DNA of 64,000 nt from Streptomyces sp. NL15-2K (GTDB taxonomy: Bacteria; Actinomycetota; Actinomycetes; Streptomycetales; Streptomycetaceae), in NCBI RefSeq assembly GCF_030551255.1, contig NZ_CP130630.1:3267501-3331500 (forward strand), in the 5' to 3' direction. The number at the start of each line of letters is the position of its first letter. Position 1 is the first letter of the stretch. The position numbers and the translations under genes were made by a program. Below the pieces are notes generated by a model. It worked only from the letters and a program-made list of their open reading frames with translations. It was not told the DNA's origin and did not search any database. Shown here piece after piece: positions 53,105 through 61,547 of the stretch.

Positions 53105-53395
53105 GCGATTTCCCCTCCAGCTGGAGGCGAGGTCCATCGCCTTGAGCCCGGACTGCAAGGGCCGGTTCCTGTCCGTCGAGTGCGAGGTGGTCCGGGTCCA
53201 CGCCGACGAGCGCATCGTCGTACCCGGCACGCACCACATCGACCCCGGTGTGTGGAGCCCGCTCATCTACACCACATCGACCCCGGTGTGTGGAGCCCGC
53301 TCATCTACAGCTTCCGCCACTACCACGGGCTCGCGCCCGAGCTCGGCCACGGCTTCCGGTCGGAGACAGCCAAAGCCGCGACGCGCGTCGGGTGA
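53105..53395 (+). pseudogene. C-terminal remnant, possibly flavin reductase-like, broken by a 38-bp duplication
   Basis: Strongly G/C-biased third positions show a plus-strand coding fragment (SPDCKGRFLSVECEVVRVHA, then GTHHIDPGVWSPLIY and FRHYHGLAPELGHGF) ending at TGA 53395. It has no start region. A perfect 38-bp tandem duplication (53233-53308) shifts the frame in the middle. The fragment resembles the end of flavin reductase-like FMN-binding proteins, but the match is from memory and weak. Confidence 0.5.
53233..53308. repeat. Perfect 38-bp tandem duplication
   Basis: The segment ACCACATCGACCCCGGTGTG... ending CTCATCTAC occupies 53233-53270 and is repeated exactly at 53271-53308. The lack of divergence indicates a recent event, by slippage or unequal exchange. 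Confidence 0.95.
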
Positions 53396-53435
53396 CTCGC
53401 TCGGCGGGCACCCGAGAGGTGCCCGCCATGCTCGG

Positions 53436-54683
53436 TCAGCGTGAACCTGCGAGGCTCCCTGCGGTCCGTTTCTCGAGCGTCGCCGCCAGGACAGCCGCCG
53501 AAATCCCGGCGGCGCCGAGGAGCAGAGGAAGACGGACGTCCAAGCCCGTGAGAGAACCGGCGAGGGCGGTGCCCGCGGATCCCGACGTGATTTTCAAGGC
53601 CGCCACCCAGATGAAGACCTGAGCGCGAACCCCCACGGGCGCGTACTCGGTGCGGGCAGCCAAAGTGGCGGCGAAGAAAAGGGCGTTGAGGAGTCCTGTC
53701 AGCCCGTACGCCGCCACGGACAGGGAGAAGACGGGGCTCGCGGCAACCATGCCGAGGCCGACCACGACCCCCAGGGCGAGGCGGCGCATGAGGCGGTCCG
53801 GATCGCCGGTGAGCGGGAAGACCATCACCACCGCGGAGCCGACCAGGTTGCCGAGCCCGTAGGCGGCGGTCAGCACCGCCGCGGTGGATGTGTCGATACC
53901 CAGGACTTTGGTCATGTGCACCGCGGTGATCGGCAGTGCGGCAACACCGAGCGCGACGATCATGGTCAGGTAGACGGTGCGCCGCAGCTGGCCGGTGCGA
54001 GCCATCAGCGCCAGCGTGGGCCCCGGCTTGAGGATCGCAGCCCTGTCCCCACCGTGGGCCGCAGGCGCGTAGGGCAGGAGGAGCACGCCACCCGCCGCGA
54101 CACCGGCACCGCCCGCCAGAGCAAGAGCGGCAGCGGAGGGGGAGGCCCAGCCCGACAGCGCCGCCACGAGAGAGGGACCGACAGTGCCACCGATGCCGTA
54201 CGTGGCCACATCCCAGCCCTGCGCCCGCCGCTGGGTCCGCGTCTCCGGTCCGACGATCGCGGGCAGCCGGCTGCTGATGCCGCCGGTCAGCAGGGGGCCA
54301 CAGGTGCCGGCCACGGCCAGCAGCAGCGCGGTCACCACGGTTGGCACACGGGCATACGTCAGGACACCCGTGGTGAGCACGACGGCGTACAACAGGCAGG
54401 CCGACGCGATGACCTTGCGTCCGTCCCGCGCGACGTCCAGCGGGCGGGCGACGAACGGGCCGAGCAGATGCGGTGCGGTGATGCACGCGCCGAGCGCACC
54501 CGCGAGCGTCCCCGAGCCACCCGACGAGGTGACGAGCAGGATGACGGCGACGACCGCTCCCCCGTCGGCAGTGCGGGCCAGGGCCGCGGCGACGACGTAA
54601 CGCACCAGACCGCCCCCGCGGCCACCCGTCGAAGTCGACACGCTCGCCGCTTCCGCTCCGGTCCCGGTGGTCCAATGGTTCAC
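53436..54683 (-). CDS. MFS transporter
   Basis: A 415-residue membrane carrier with about 12 hydrophobic segments, including VVAVILLVTSSGGSGTLAGA, VGPSLVAALSGWASPSAAAL and AYGLGNLVGSAVVMVFPL. The start is either GTG 54683 or GTG 54692; 54683 is used. It follows a DapA-like lyase by 11 bases in the same direction, so it may export or import the substrate or product of that enzyme. Confidence 0.82.
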   Translation of the reverse strand: MNHWTTGTGAEAASVSTSTGGRGGGLVRYVVAAALARTADGGAVVAVILLVTSSGGSGTLAGALGACITAPHLLGPFVARPLDVARDGRKVIASACLLYAVVLTTGVLTYARVPTVVTALLLAVAGTCGPLLTGGISSRLPAIVGPETRTQRRAQGWDVATYGIGGTVGPSLVAALSGWASPSAAALALAGGAGVAAGGVLLLPYAPAAHGGDRAAILKPGPTLALMARTGQLRRTVYLTMIVALGVAALPITAVHMTKVLGIDTSTAAVLTAAYGLGNLVGSAVVMVFPLTGDPDRLMRRLALGVVVGLGMVAASPVFSLSVAAYGLTGLLNALFFAATLAARTEYAPVGVRAQVFIWVAALKITSGSAGTALAGSLTGLDVRLPLLLGAAGISAAVLAATLEKRTAGSLAGSR

Positions 54684-54694
54684 GGCGCGCACGC

Positions 54695-55588
54695 TCAGGC
54701 GGTGAGCTTGAGGACACTCAGCGCGGCGACGACGTCCTGACGTGCGACCTCGTCCAGCGCGCGCAGGGGAAGCGGCAGGTTCGGCTCCCCCGTCAGACCG
54801 AGGTGAGAAGCGGCAGCGGACATGACACGCAGGCTGCCGTGGCGGCGGAACAGCGCCCACAGCGGCTCAAGCTCGTCGGACAGGTCCAACGCCCGTCCGG
54901 CGTCTCCACTTTGAGCAGCGCGAGTGAGAGCGAGAGCGGTCTGCGGGAACGTACCGCCGATGACCGAGTACCAGGCGTCGCACCCGGCACTCAGACCTCG
55001 GGCGGCCGTCCAGTCGCCGCTCACACCGATGGTGACCGCCTCCGGGATCAGCGCCCGCAGTGCGTCGACCCTGGCCTTGGCCTGCGCCGGGTCTTCGGGC
55101 ACACCGGGAATCTTGATCGAGCCGACATGCGGCAACTGGGCGATCCGGCCGTGCAGTTCGTCGGTGAAGTGCACATGCGTGGTGCCGGGGTTGTCGTACA
55201 CGCACAGCGGCACGGACAACTCGCGGGTGACATCCTCGAACAGGCCGAACACCTCATCCTCGGTGAGCGGCTGATACGTCATCGGAGCAAGCAACACACC
55301 GGAGGCCCCCGCCTTCTGCGCGTCCTCGGCCAGCGCCAGGACATGGGCGGTGCGCAGCGCGCCGATACCGACCATGACCGGCACGCCATCGGCTGCCTCG
55401 ACCGCGATCTTCACGGCCTGGGCACGCTGTTCCCGGGTGAGATAGGCATACCCACCCGTGGAGCCGAGCGCACCGATCGAGTCCACGCCGGCGGCTGCGA
55501 GGCGAACGACGAGCGTGGCGTACGCCGCCTCGTCGATGCCCTGTTCATCAGTGGGCGTGAGGGGGAAGGCGCTCAGGCCACGGAACAT
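54695..55588 (-). CDS. DapA/NAL-family lyase (dihydrodipicolinate synthase-like)
   Basis: A 297-residue class I aldolase-type TIM barrel. The Schiff-base Lys is in HVGSIKIPGVPED, the Tyr in CVYDNPGTT, and the substrate motif ALGSTGGYAYL near residue 45. Members include DHDPS, N-acetylneuraminate lyase and keto-sugar acid aldolases; the gene is probably a catabolic aldolase, not DapA itself. ATG 55588 follows GGAGGAG. Lies between the MFS carrier and a MocR regulator. Confidence 0.87.
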   Translation of the reverse strand: MFRGLSAFPLTPTDEQGIDEAAYATLVVRLAAAGVDSIGALGSTGGYAYLTREQRAQAVKIAVEAADGVPVMVGIGALRTAHVLALAEDAQKAGASGVLLAPMTYQPLTEDEVFGLFEDVTRELSVPLCVYDNPGTTHVHFTDELHGRIAQLPHVGSIKIPGVPEDPAQAKARVDALRALIPEAVTIGVSGDWTAARGLSAGCDAWYSVIGGTFPQTALALTRAAQSGDAGRALDLSDELEPLWALFRRHGSLRVMSAAASHLGLTGEPNLPLPLRALDEVARQDVVAALSVLKLTA

Positions 55589-55652
55589 GATGACTCCTCC
55601 AAGGCAATTCATAGGGCTTCACAGGACTTCGAGGGCGAGAGAACGGTCATGG

Positions 55653-56975
55653 TCAGCTGCCGGTCGTACGCAATTCCGCTACGACTGCGGCGAGTTCGGC
55701 GGCGAACGCCTCGGCCTGCGGCTCGCTGATGGTGGAGCTGGTGACCCGGATGGCGCCCTGGTGGGTGGACGGGTCACGGACGAAGAGGTGGCCGGGCCGG
55801 ACAGCCCAGCCCCGCTGTGCCAGGGCTTCGACCGCCGACCGGCCGTCGACGTCCAGTTCGACCCATACATTCAGCCCGTCGGGCCGGTAAGGGACCTCGA
55901 TGCCATGGGCGTGCAGCCGGTCGACAAGCAGGCCGCTGCGGTGTGCGTATGCCTCGCGGGCGCGTTCGTGGAGTTCATGGACGCCGGGGTCGAGCAGCAG
56001 TTCGCGGGCGATGTGCTGCAGCAGGAGGCTGACCCATGTGGTGCCGGCGCTCAACCGCGCCTCCAGGCGCACGGTCGTCTCGGCGTCGGCGGCGACGAGG
56101 GCGAGACGCAGGTCCGGTCCGAGGAACTTGGACACGGACCGCACCAGTGCCCAGCGCGCGGTGGCCGGCGGGGTGATTCGGTGGTAAGGCCGTGCGGAGA
56201 CCGCTGAGAAGTGGTCGTCCTCGATCACCAGGACCTGGGGGTGGTCGGCCAGGACCGCGCGGATGTCGGCCACCCGTTCCTCGGTGAGGCTCGCACCGGT
56301 CGGGTTGTGGGCGCGGGGTGTGCAGACGACCGCACGGGCACCGTCCTCCAGTGCGGCCCGCAGGGCGTCGGGACGCATGCCGGCGGCGTCGACCTGGACC
56401 GGCGCGGACCGGTAGCCGTTCAGCCGCAGCGTGCCGATGCTCGCCAGGAAGCAGGGGTCCTCGATCGCCACCGTGTCGCCGCGGGTGAGGTGGGCGTTGA
56501 GGAGGCGTTCGGTGGCGTCGACCGCTCCGTGCGCCACCAGCGTACGGAACGGCTGCTCGATGTCCTCGGCGAAGTCGGCTGAAGCCCACTCGGCCAGCCC
56601 CGCGTCGACGGCGGGCACGCCGTACAGGGGCTGGCGGTAGCGCCCACCCCTTGCCGCAGCAGCCAGGATGTCGGGCAGCAGTTCCGGATCGGGGTTGCCG
56701 CTGGCCAGGTCGACCCAGTCGCCCCCGGCCCCGACGCCTTCACGGGCCAGCCGCGGCACCGCCGCGATCACCGTACCGCCGCGCCCCCGGGTCTCGGCCA
56801 CCCCGGCTTCCACGAGCCGCCGGTACGCCAGGGCCACCGTGTTCCGGTTGACACCCAGCTCGGCGGCGAGCGCCCGCACCGGCGGCAGCACCGCCCGCGG
56901 CGCCAGCTCTCCCGAAGCGACCTGGTCCCGGACACTGCCTGCGATCTCAGCCGCGGTAGTCCCCCTGATCCGCAC
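55653..56975 (-). CDS. MocR-type regulator (GntR HTH fused to class I aminotransferase fold)
   Basis: A 440-residue fusion. Residues 1-75 are a GntR winged helix (PPVRALAAELGVNRNTVALA). The remainder is an aminotransferase-like domain with the PLP Lys in RSVSKFLGPDLRL and the AHNPTGASL motif. MocR proteins sense PLP with an amino compound. GTG 56975 follows GGAGGTGATGAC. It precedes the DapA-like and MFS genes, which it probably controls. Confidence 0.88.
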   Translation of the reverse strand: MRIRGTTAAEIAGSVRDQVASGELAPRAVLPPVRALAAELGVNRNTVALAYRRLVEAGVAETRGRGGTVIAAVPRLAREGVGAGGDWVDLASGNPDPELLPDILAAAARGGRYRQPLYGVPAVDAGLAEWASADFAEDIEQPFRTLVAHGAVDATERLLNAHLTRGDTVAIEDPCFLASIGTLRLNGYRSAPVQVDAAGMRPDALRAALEDGARAVVCTPRAHNPTGASLTEERVADIRAVLADHPQVLVIEDDHFSAVSARPYHRITPPATARWALVRSVSKFLGPDLRLALVAADAETTVRLEARLSAGTTWVSLLLQHIARELLLDPGVHELHERAREAYAHRSGLLVDRLHAHGIEVPYRPDGLNVWVELDVDGRSAVEALAQRGWAVRPGHLFVRDPSTHQGAIRVTSSTISEPQAEAFAAELAAVVAELRTTGS

Positions 56976-57003
56976 GTCATCACCTCCGGGCATCGACCCT
57001 AGC

Positions 57004-57026
57004 ATTTTTGTCCTATGCCAAAAAAT
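57004..57026. promoter_or_regulatory. Quasi-palindrome before the MocR gene
   Basis: ATTTTTG-(8)-CAAAAAAT, an AT-rich inverted repeat 29 bases upstream of the MocR start, in otherwise GC-rich DNA. Position and form suit an autoregulatory site or promoter. Confidence 0.5.
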
Positions 57027-57171
57027 AGGTCGACGCCTACGGACCACCAGGACCCATGGCCACCCGCAGGAGCCACCTGGCGCGCCTTCAGCGACTCATC
57101 GCATCCGACAACTGAATGTCCACTACAGACTGGCGTCGGACCACGATCAATGCCCGGAATGAAATAAGGAG

Positions 57172-57587
57172 CGGCAGACGAGTCAGGCTATACGCCGGGT
57201 TCTGTTCCCCGAAGTCCTCGCGGTCCTCGGGGCGACGGCCATCCATCTAGGACCGGCGTTGCCGCCGGCCTCGTGCGGTCTACCCGCGGACTCGGGCGGG
57301 CAGCCCTCGAACGTCCGCGCAGAGCCGCTTTTTACGGCGGCTCCTTTTGACCTTGCTCCGGGTGGGGTTTACCTAGCTGCCCAGGTCGCCCTGGGCACTG
57401 GTGGTCTCTTACACCACCGTTTCACCCTTACCGAGCGCCAAAGCACTCGGCGGTCTGTTTTCTGTGGCACTGTCCCGCGGGTCACCCCGGGTGGCCGTTA
57501 GCCATCACCCTGCCCTGTGGAGCCCGGACGTTCCTCGGGAAGCCCCCTGAGGGACTCCACGCGGCCGTCCGCCCGGCTCGTCTGCCG
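57172..57587 (-). ncRNA. rnpB: RNase P RNA, bacterial class A
   Basis: On the minus strand the sequence contains the invariant P4 strand region GAGGAACGTCCGGGCTCC, the stretch ACAGGGCAGGGTGATGGC, ACAGAAAACAGACCGCC, AAGGGTGAAACGGTGG and the P4 partner CCGGCGTATAGCC-type 3' end preceded by AACAGAACC. The outer helix P1 is formed by CGGCAGACGAG near the 5' end (57587-57577) and CTCGTCTGCCG at the 3' end (57182-57172). Length about 416 nt fits Streptomyces. A TAGCAT hexamer about 10 bases upstream of 57587 may be the -10 element. The 5' part overlaps the EamA reading frame. Confidence 0.93.
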
Positions 57588-58478
57588 TGTCGACCATGCT
57601 ACCGGCCCCCGGTCCGTCTTCGGTCCTGCCGCCGTCGCCAGCACCGACCCCGCCAGGATCAGCATGAACGCCGCCACGATGCCCGCCGTCAGCCGCTCGT
57701 CCAGGAAGATCGCGCCCGCCGCCACCGCGACCGCCGGATTGACGTACGTGAAGACTGTCGCCCTCGTCGGGCCCACCTCCTTGATCAGCTCCAGGAAGGC
57801 CACGAAGGCGACCGCGGTGCAGACGGCGCCCAGGGCGGCCAGCGCCGCCAGGACCTCGGTGGAGGGCAGCTCGGCGGGCCGGGTCACCGCCGCCGCGGGG
57901 GCGTAGACCAGGGCCGCGAGGGCCAGGCAGGGGGCGATGAGCTGGAGGGTCGGGACGTCCTTCAGGTGGCGCGCCGCGATCAGGGGGGCCATTGCGTAGC
58001 CGAGGACCGTCAGCAGCACCTCGGCGAGGGAGCGGGCGTCCCCGCCCGTCAGGTGCGGGACCGTGAGGACCCCGACGCCGGCCAGGCCCAGGCCCAGGCC
58101 GGTCATGCGGCGTATCCCCAAGCGCTCCGTGTCGCCGAAGAAGCGGGCCAGGGCCACTCCCACGATCGGGACCCCGGCGATCAGCAGGCCCGCCGTGGAG
58201 CTGGACAGATGGCGTTCGGCGTCGGTCAGGGTCCACCAGGGGCCGATGATCTCGATGCACGCGAAGGCGAGCATCGGCCGCCAGTACGTCCGTACGGTGT
58301 GGGGCAGGCCGCCCTGGCGTATCGCGAAGGGGAGGAGGAGCGCGGCGCCCAGCGCGCAGCGTGTGAACACCACCATCGACGGGGACAGCGGGGCGTCCAC
58401 CGCCACCTTGATCAGCAGGTAGGGGATGCCCCAGACCACTCCCATCAGGGAGAACAGAAACCAGCCGCGTGCAGTCAT
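57498..58478 (-). CDS. EamA/DMT-family transporter
   Basis: A 326-residue carrier with ten hydrophobic segments in two EamA repeats (WFLFSLMGVVWGIPYLLIKVA at the start; FTYVNPAVAVAAGAIFLDERL in the second). ATG 58478 lies 18 bases after the AraC stop. The last 30 or so residues (DGRVESLRGLPEERPGSTG and onward) are encoded inside rnpB, and the TAA lies within the RNA gene. This C-terminal tail is unlike the rest and probably an accident of the overlap. Confidence 0.87.
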   Translation of the reverse strand: MTARGWFLFSLMGVVWGIPYLLIKVAVDAPLSPSMVVFTRCALGAALLLPFAIRQGGLPHTVRTYWRPMLAFACIEIIGPWWTLTDAERHLSSSTAGLLIAGVPIVGVALARFFGDTERLGIRRMTGLGLGLAGVGVLTVPHLTGGDARSLAEVLLTVLGYAMAPLIAARHLKDVPTLQLIAPCLALAALVYAPAAAVTRPAELPSTEVLAALAALGAVCTAVAFVAFLELIKEVGPTRATVFTYVNPAVAVAAGAIFLDERLTAGIVAAFMLILAGSVLATAAGPKTDRGPVAWSTRQTSRADGRVESLRGLPEERPGSTGQGDG

Positions 58479-58496
58479 GCGGCCATGCTCACCGGA

Positions 58497-59324
58497 TCAG
58501 CGGCGCCCGTCTTGAACGCTGTTGCGGTACACCGCCGGCGTCACCCCCAGCACCCGCCGGAACCAGCGGGTGAGGTGCGCCTGGTCGGCGAAGCCCACCA
58601 GCCCCGCGACCTCGGCCGGCTTCAGTCCGGACTCCAGCAGTCCGCGGGCCCGGTTCACCCGGTACTGCGCCAGCCAGGCGTACGGCGGTATCCCCATCGT
58701 CGTACGGAAGGCACGCAGGAGTTGGTAGCGGGACAGCCCCAGGTCGGCGGCGAGATCGGCGAGGGACGGGGGCGCCAGGAGGTCGTCGGCGAGCCGGTCC
58801 CGTACGGCGTGGGCTATGTGAGCGGCGCCGGGCACGGTGTCGCTCACCGCGCGGGCGGTGGAGTGGCGGCGGGCCAGCGCCGTGAGCAGCCACGGGAGGC
58901 GGGACTCCGTCTCCAACGGGTCGGGGCAGGCGCTGAGTTCGGTGTGGGCGCGGCTGAGGGCGGTGGCGAGTTCGGGGTCGTCGAGGAGGGGCTCGCGGAA
59001 GTACGGGGGGCCGCCGCCGAGGGTGCCTTCGGTGAGGAGGGCGAGGTCGGGGTACAGGGCGCGGTAGGCGTAGCCGCCGTCGGAGGCTGCGGGGCGGCCG
59101 GTGTGCATTTCGCCGGGGGCCAGTACGACGATGGAGCCCGGGCCGGGGCGGAGGTGGTCGCCCCGGTAGTCGATGACCTCGGAGCCTGCGACGCAGATGC
59201 CGATGCTGAACTGCTCGTGCGTGTGCGAGGCGTAGACGTGTCGGTCGAAGCGGGCGGTGAGCAGGTCGAGCGGGGGGCCGCAGCGGCCGAGGCGTGCCCT
59301 GGTCCACTTGGCCTGCTCACGCAT
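58497..59324 (-). CDS. AraC-family transcriptional regulator
   Basis: A 275-residue regulator with an N-terminal cupin-like sensing domain (HTHEQFSIGICVAGS, VVLAPGEMHTG) and a C-terminal double HTH (LADLAADLGLSRYQLLRAFR and GLVGFADQAHLTRWFRRVLG). ATG 59324 lies one base after the Uma2 stop, so translation is coupled. It probably regulates the EamA gene just downstream. Confidence 0.9.
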   Translation of the reverse strand: MREQAKWTRARLGRCGPPLDLLTARFDRHVYASHTHEQFSIGICVAGSEVIDYRGDHLRPGPGSIVVLAPGEMHTGRPAASDGGYAYRALYPDLALLTEGTLGGGPPYFREPLLDDPELATALSRAHTELSACPDPLETESRLPWLLTALARRHSTARAVSDTVPGAAHIAHAVRDRLADDLLAPPSLADLAADLGLSRYQLLRAFRTTMGIPPYAWLAQYRVNRARGLLESGLKPAEVAGLVGFADQAHLTRWFRRVLGVTPAVYRNSVQDGRR

Positions 59325-59325
59325 G

Positions 59326-59904
59326 TCAGAGGAAGTCCGATGTATCGAGGTCGAAGGCGAAGGGCTCGGGGAGCGTGAGTGGCTTGCCGAAGGCGAGGCT
59401 GCAGAGTCGGCCGTAGTCATCGTTTTCCGGGTCGCTGAACAGCGTGACCGAGGAAGCACTGCGGTCGACGAGCAGGTAGAGGGGGATGCCGCCGCGGGCG
59501 TAGCAGCGGCGCTTGACCTCACGGTCGGCCTTGGGCTTGGACGAGGTCACTTCCAGGACCATGGCGACGCCGTCGCAGGGCATCCAGGAATCAGCACCCC
59601 GGTAGAGCCGCAGTTTCGTGGGCGCGAAGGTGCCGTCCGGAATTACGTGATCCGTCGGACATCCGTCCGCCTTCTTCAACTTCAAGCCCTTGTTCCCGGA
59701 GAACTGCATGTCGGTCTGGGACTTCCTGATCACTTGGCTCACGATCAGCCCGATGTAGTCCTCGTGGTCCCCGTCCGGCGGCGGCGTCACGACGATCTCC
59801 CCCTCGATCAGCTCCGCCCGGAAACCCTCCGGGGTGTCCAAGGCGAGGAACCCCTCCAGCAGGATCTCTTCCTGCGTGAGCGGCTCATGGGCCATGGCAG
59901 TCAT
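59326..59904 (-). CDS. Uma2-family (DUF820) restriction endonuclease-fold protein
   Basis: A 192-residue Uma2 protein with PD-(D/E)xK-type features: RAELIEGEIVVTPPPDGDHE, PDGTFAP and VLEVTSSKPKADREVK (E-x-K). These proteins are abundant in Streptomyces; the cellular role is unsettled. ATG 59904 follows a G-rich stretch and is placed at the MTAMAHEPLT start typical of the family. Confidence 0.87.
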   Translation of the reverse strand: MTAMAHEPLTQEEILLEGFLALDTPEGFRAELIEGEIVVTPPPDGDHEDYIGLIVSQVIRKSQTDMQFSGNKGLKLKKADGCPTDHVIPDGTFAPTKLRLYRGADSWMPCDGVAMVLEVTSSKPKADREVKRRCYARGGIPLYLLVDRSASSVTLFSDPENDDYGRLCSLAFGKPLTLPEPFAFDLDTSDFL

Positions 59905-60030
59905 GTCACGCCCCCCCTTCGGTCGCTCGCCAGACTGGGACATCGCCGGATCACCTGTCCGTGAGATCGGGAACCGTTCCCTCGATCGTGGCACACGATC
60001 ACGGCCACCGTCAGGCGCCGAGCCGCGCGC

Positions 60031-60061
60031 TTGACCCTGCCGCAACGTCAACGTCTCTACT
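60031..60061 (+). promoter_or_regulatory. MerR-type promoter with 19-bp spacer, probably leaderless
   Basis: TTGACC (60031-60036) and TCTACT (60056-60061) are separated by 19 bases, the long spacer typical of MerR-controlled promoters. The ATG at 60068 is only six bases past the -10, so the transcript would start at or next to the start codon. Confidence 0.6.
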
Positions 60062-60067
60062 GTTCCC

Positions 60068-60856
60068 ATGCGGATCGGAGAACTCGCCGCGGCCGTCGGC
60101 GTCACCACGCGGACCGTGCGGCACTACCACCACCTGCGGCTGCTGCCGGAGCCCGAGCGGCTTGCGAACGGTTACCGGAGCTACACGCTCCGGCACGCCG
60201 TCGTGCTCGCCCGGATCCGGCGGCTGACCGAATTGGGGCTCGGTCTCGCCGAGGTGCGGGACGTGCTCGCCGAGGACGCGGGGAAGGATCTCGTCGAGGT
60301 GCTCACCGAGCTGGACCAGGATCTCGCCCGGCAGGAGGCGGCGATCCGGGAGCGGCGGACGCGGCTGCGCGCCCTGCTGGACGAGGAGGGCGGTCTGCCC
60401 GTCGAGGGGCCGGTCTCGCCCCAGCTGGCGGCCCTGTTCAGCGAGGTGGGGCAGCCGTCCGACTCCCCCATGGCCGCCAAGGACCGCGAGATTCTCGCGC
60501 TGATCGACACGGCGGCGACGCCGGAGGCGCGGGAGCGGATGGCGGCCCTGCTGGGTACCGCCTTCGGGAGCCCGGAGGCGGTGGCGCGGGCGCACGAGAC
60601 GTACGCGCTGCTCGACGACCTCGCGGACGCCGACCCGGACGACCCCCGGGTGACGGAGGCGGCCCGCGTCCTCGCCGAGCTGATTCCTCACGAGATGCTC
60701 CCGGAGGCCGACATCGACCTCCCCCACTCTCGGCTTCGCTCGAGCGGGGGGACCCCCATCCACAGCTTTCTGCGTGCCCTCTACGCCGACTTCGCACCCG
60801 CGCAGGCCGAGGCGATCCGCCGTGCGCTGCGGATCCTGTCCGAGGGGCGCCGATGA
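60068..60856 (+). CDS. MerR-family transcriptional regulator
   Basis: A 262-residue MerR protein: N-terminal winged helix (MRIGELAAAVGVTTRTVRHY), dimerisation helix with RRTRLRALLDEEG, and a long helical C-terminal part. No metal-binding Cys motif, so it likely senses an organic ligand. Codons about 218-231 (60719-60760) are formed by a palindromic GC-rich repeat inserted in frame. It overlaps the next gene by 4 bp. Confidence 0.88.
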   Translation: MRIGELAAAVGVTTRTVRHYHHLRLLPEPERLANGYRSYTLRHAVVLARIRRLTELGLGLAEVRDVLAEDAGKDLVEVLTELDQDLARQEAAIRERRTRLRALLDEEGGLPVEGPVSPQLAALFSEVGQPSDSPMAAKDREILALIDTAATPEARERMAALLGTAFGSPEAVARAHETYALLDDLADADPDDPRVTEAARVLAELIPHEMLPEADIDLPHSRLRSSGGTPIHSFLRALYADFAPAQAEAIRRALRILSEGRR

Positions 60857-61455
60857 GGACGGCGCTGGTCCTGGCCCGGCACGAGGTGCGGCTGCTGGTG
60901 AGCCTTGTGCTGTGGGCGGCGAGGCGAACCCACGGCACCCAAGGCGGGCGGGCGTTCGGTTACGTCGGCGGGCAGGGCGCGATGATGTTCGGCTTCGCGT
61001 TCGTGTGCCTGGTGGAGACGGTGGCGATGTCCGTGCTGCTGCGCGACTGGCCGACCGTGCACGCGGTGGTGTTCGTCCTGGACGTGTACGGGATCGTCAT
61101 CGTCGTCGCGATGCACGCGGCGAGCGTGGTCCGGCCGCATGTACTGGAGGGCGGCTCGCTGCGGATCCGCCGTGCCGGACATGTCGATCTGCGCATACCG
61201 CTGGAGAAGATCGCGTCCGTACGCCGGGAACTGCGGACCGTCCACGAGCGGGCCGACGGCGAACTGAACCTCGCCATCGGCGCCCAGACCTCCGTCACCC
61301 TCGAACTCACCGAGCCCGTCCCCCACTTCACCTTCCTCGGCCGCCGCCGGGAGGTGCGTCTCGTCCGCTGTCACGCCGACGACGCCACCGCGTTCGTCCG
61401 GGCGATCACGCGGGCGCGAAGCGCGCTTTCGCCGCTCCCGGATCGGCCTGTGTGA
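60853..61455 (+). CDS. Hypothetical membrane protein co-transcribed with the MerR regulator
   Basis: A 200-residue protein with two or three membrane segments ([40 protein letters not shown]) and a C-terminal soluble domain ([20 protein letters not shown] onward). Its ATG overlaps the MerR stop (ATGA). I do not recognise a characterised family. It is probably the target or partner of the MerR protein. Confidence 0.75.
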   Translation: MRTALVLARHEVRLLVSLVLWAARRTHGTQGGRAFGYVGGQGAMMFGFAFVCLVETVAMSVLLRDWPTVHAVVFVLDVYGIVIVVAMHAASVVRPHVLEGGSLRIRRAGHVDLRIPLEKIASVRRELRTVHERADGELNLAIGAQTSVTLELTEPVPHFTFLGRRREVRLVRCHADDATAFVRAITRARSALSPLPDRPV

Positions 61456-61547
61456 GCCGCACCTCCCGTACCTCCGGGAGGACGGCCGGAGCCTGCCAGG
61501 TGACACGCCGTACGCTGTCGCAGAGCTCGACCGAAGGAGATCCCCCC

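Noticed and set aside
57259..57501. Plus-strand 80-codon frame across rnpB
   Set aside because: It is antisense to the RNase P RNA and arises from the conserved RNA sequence.
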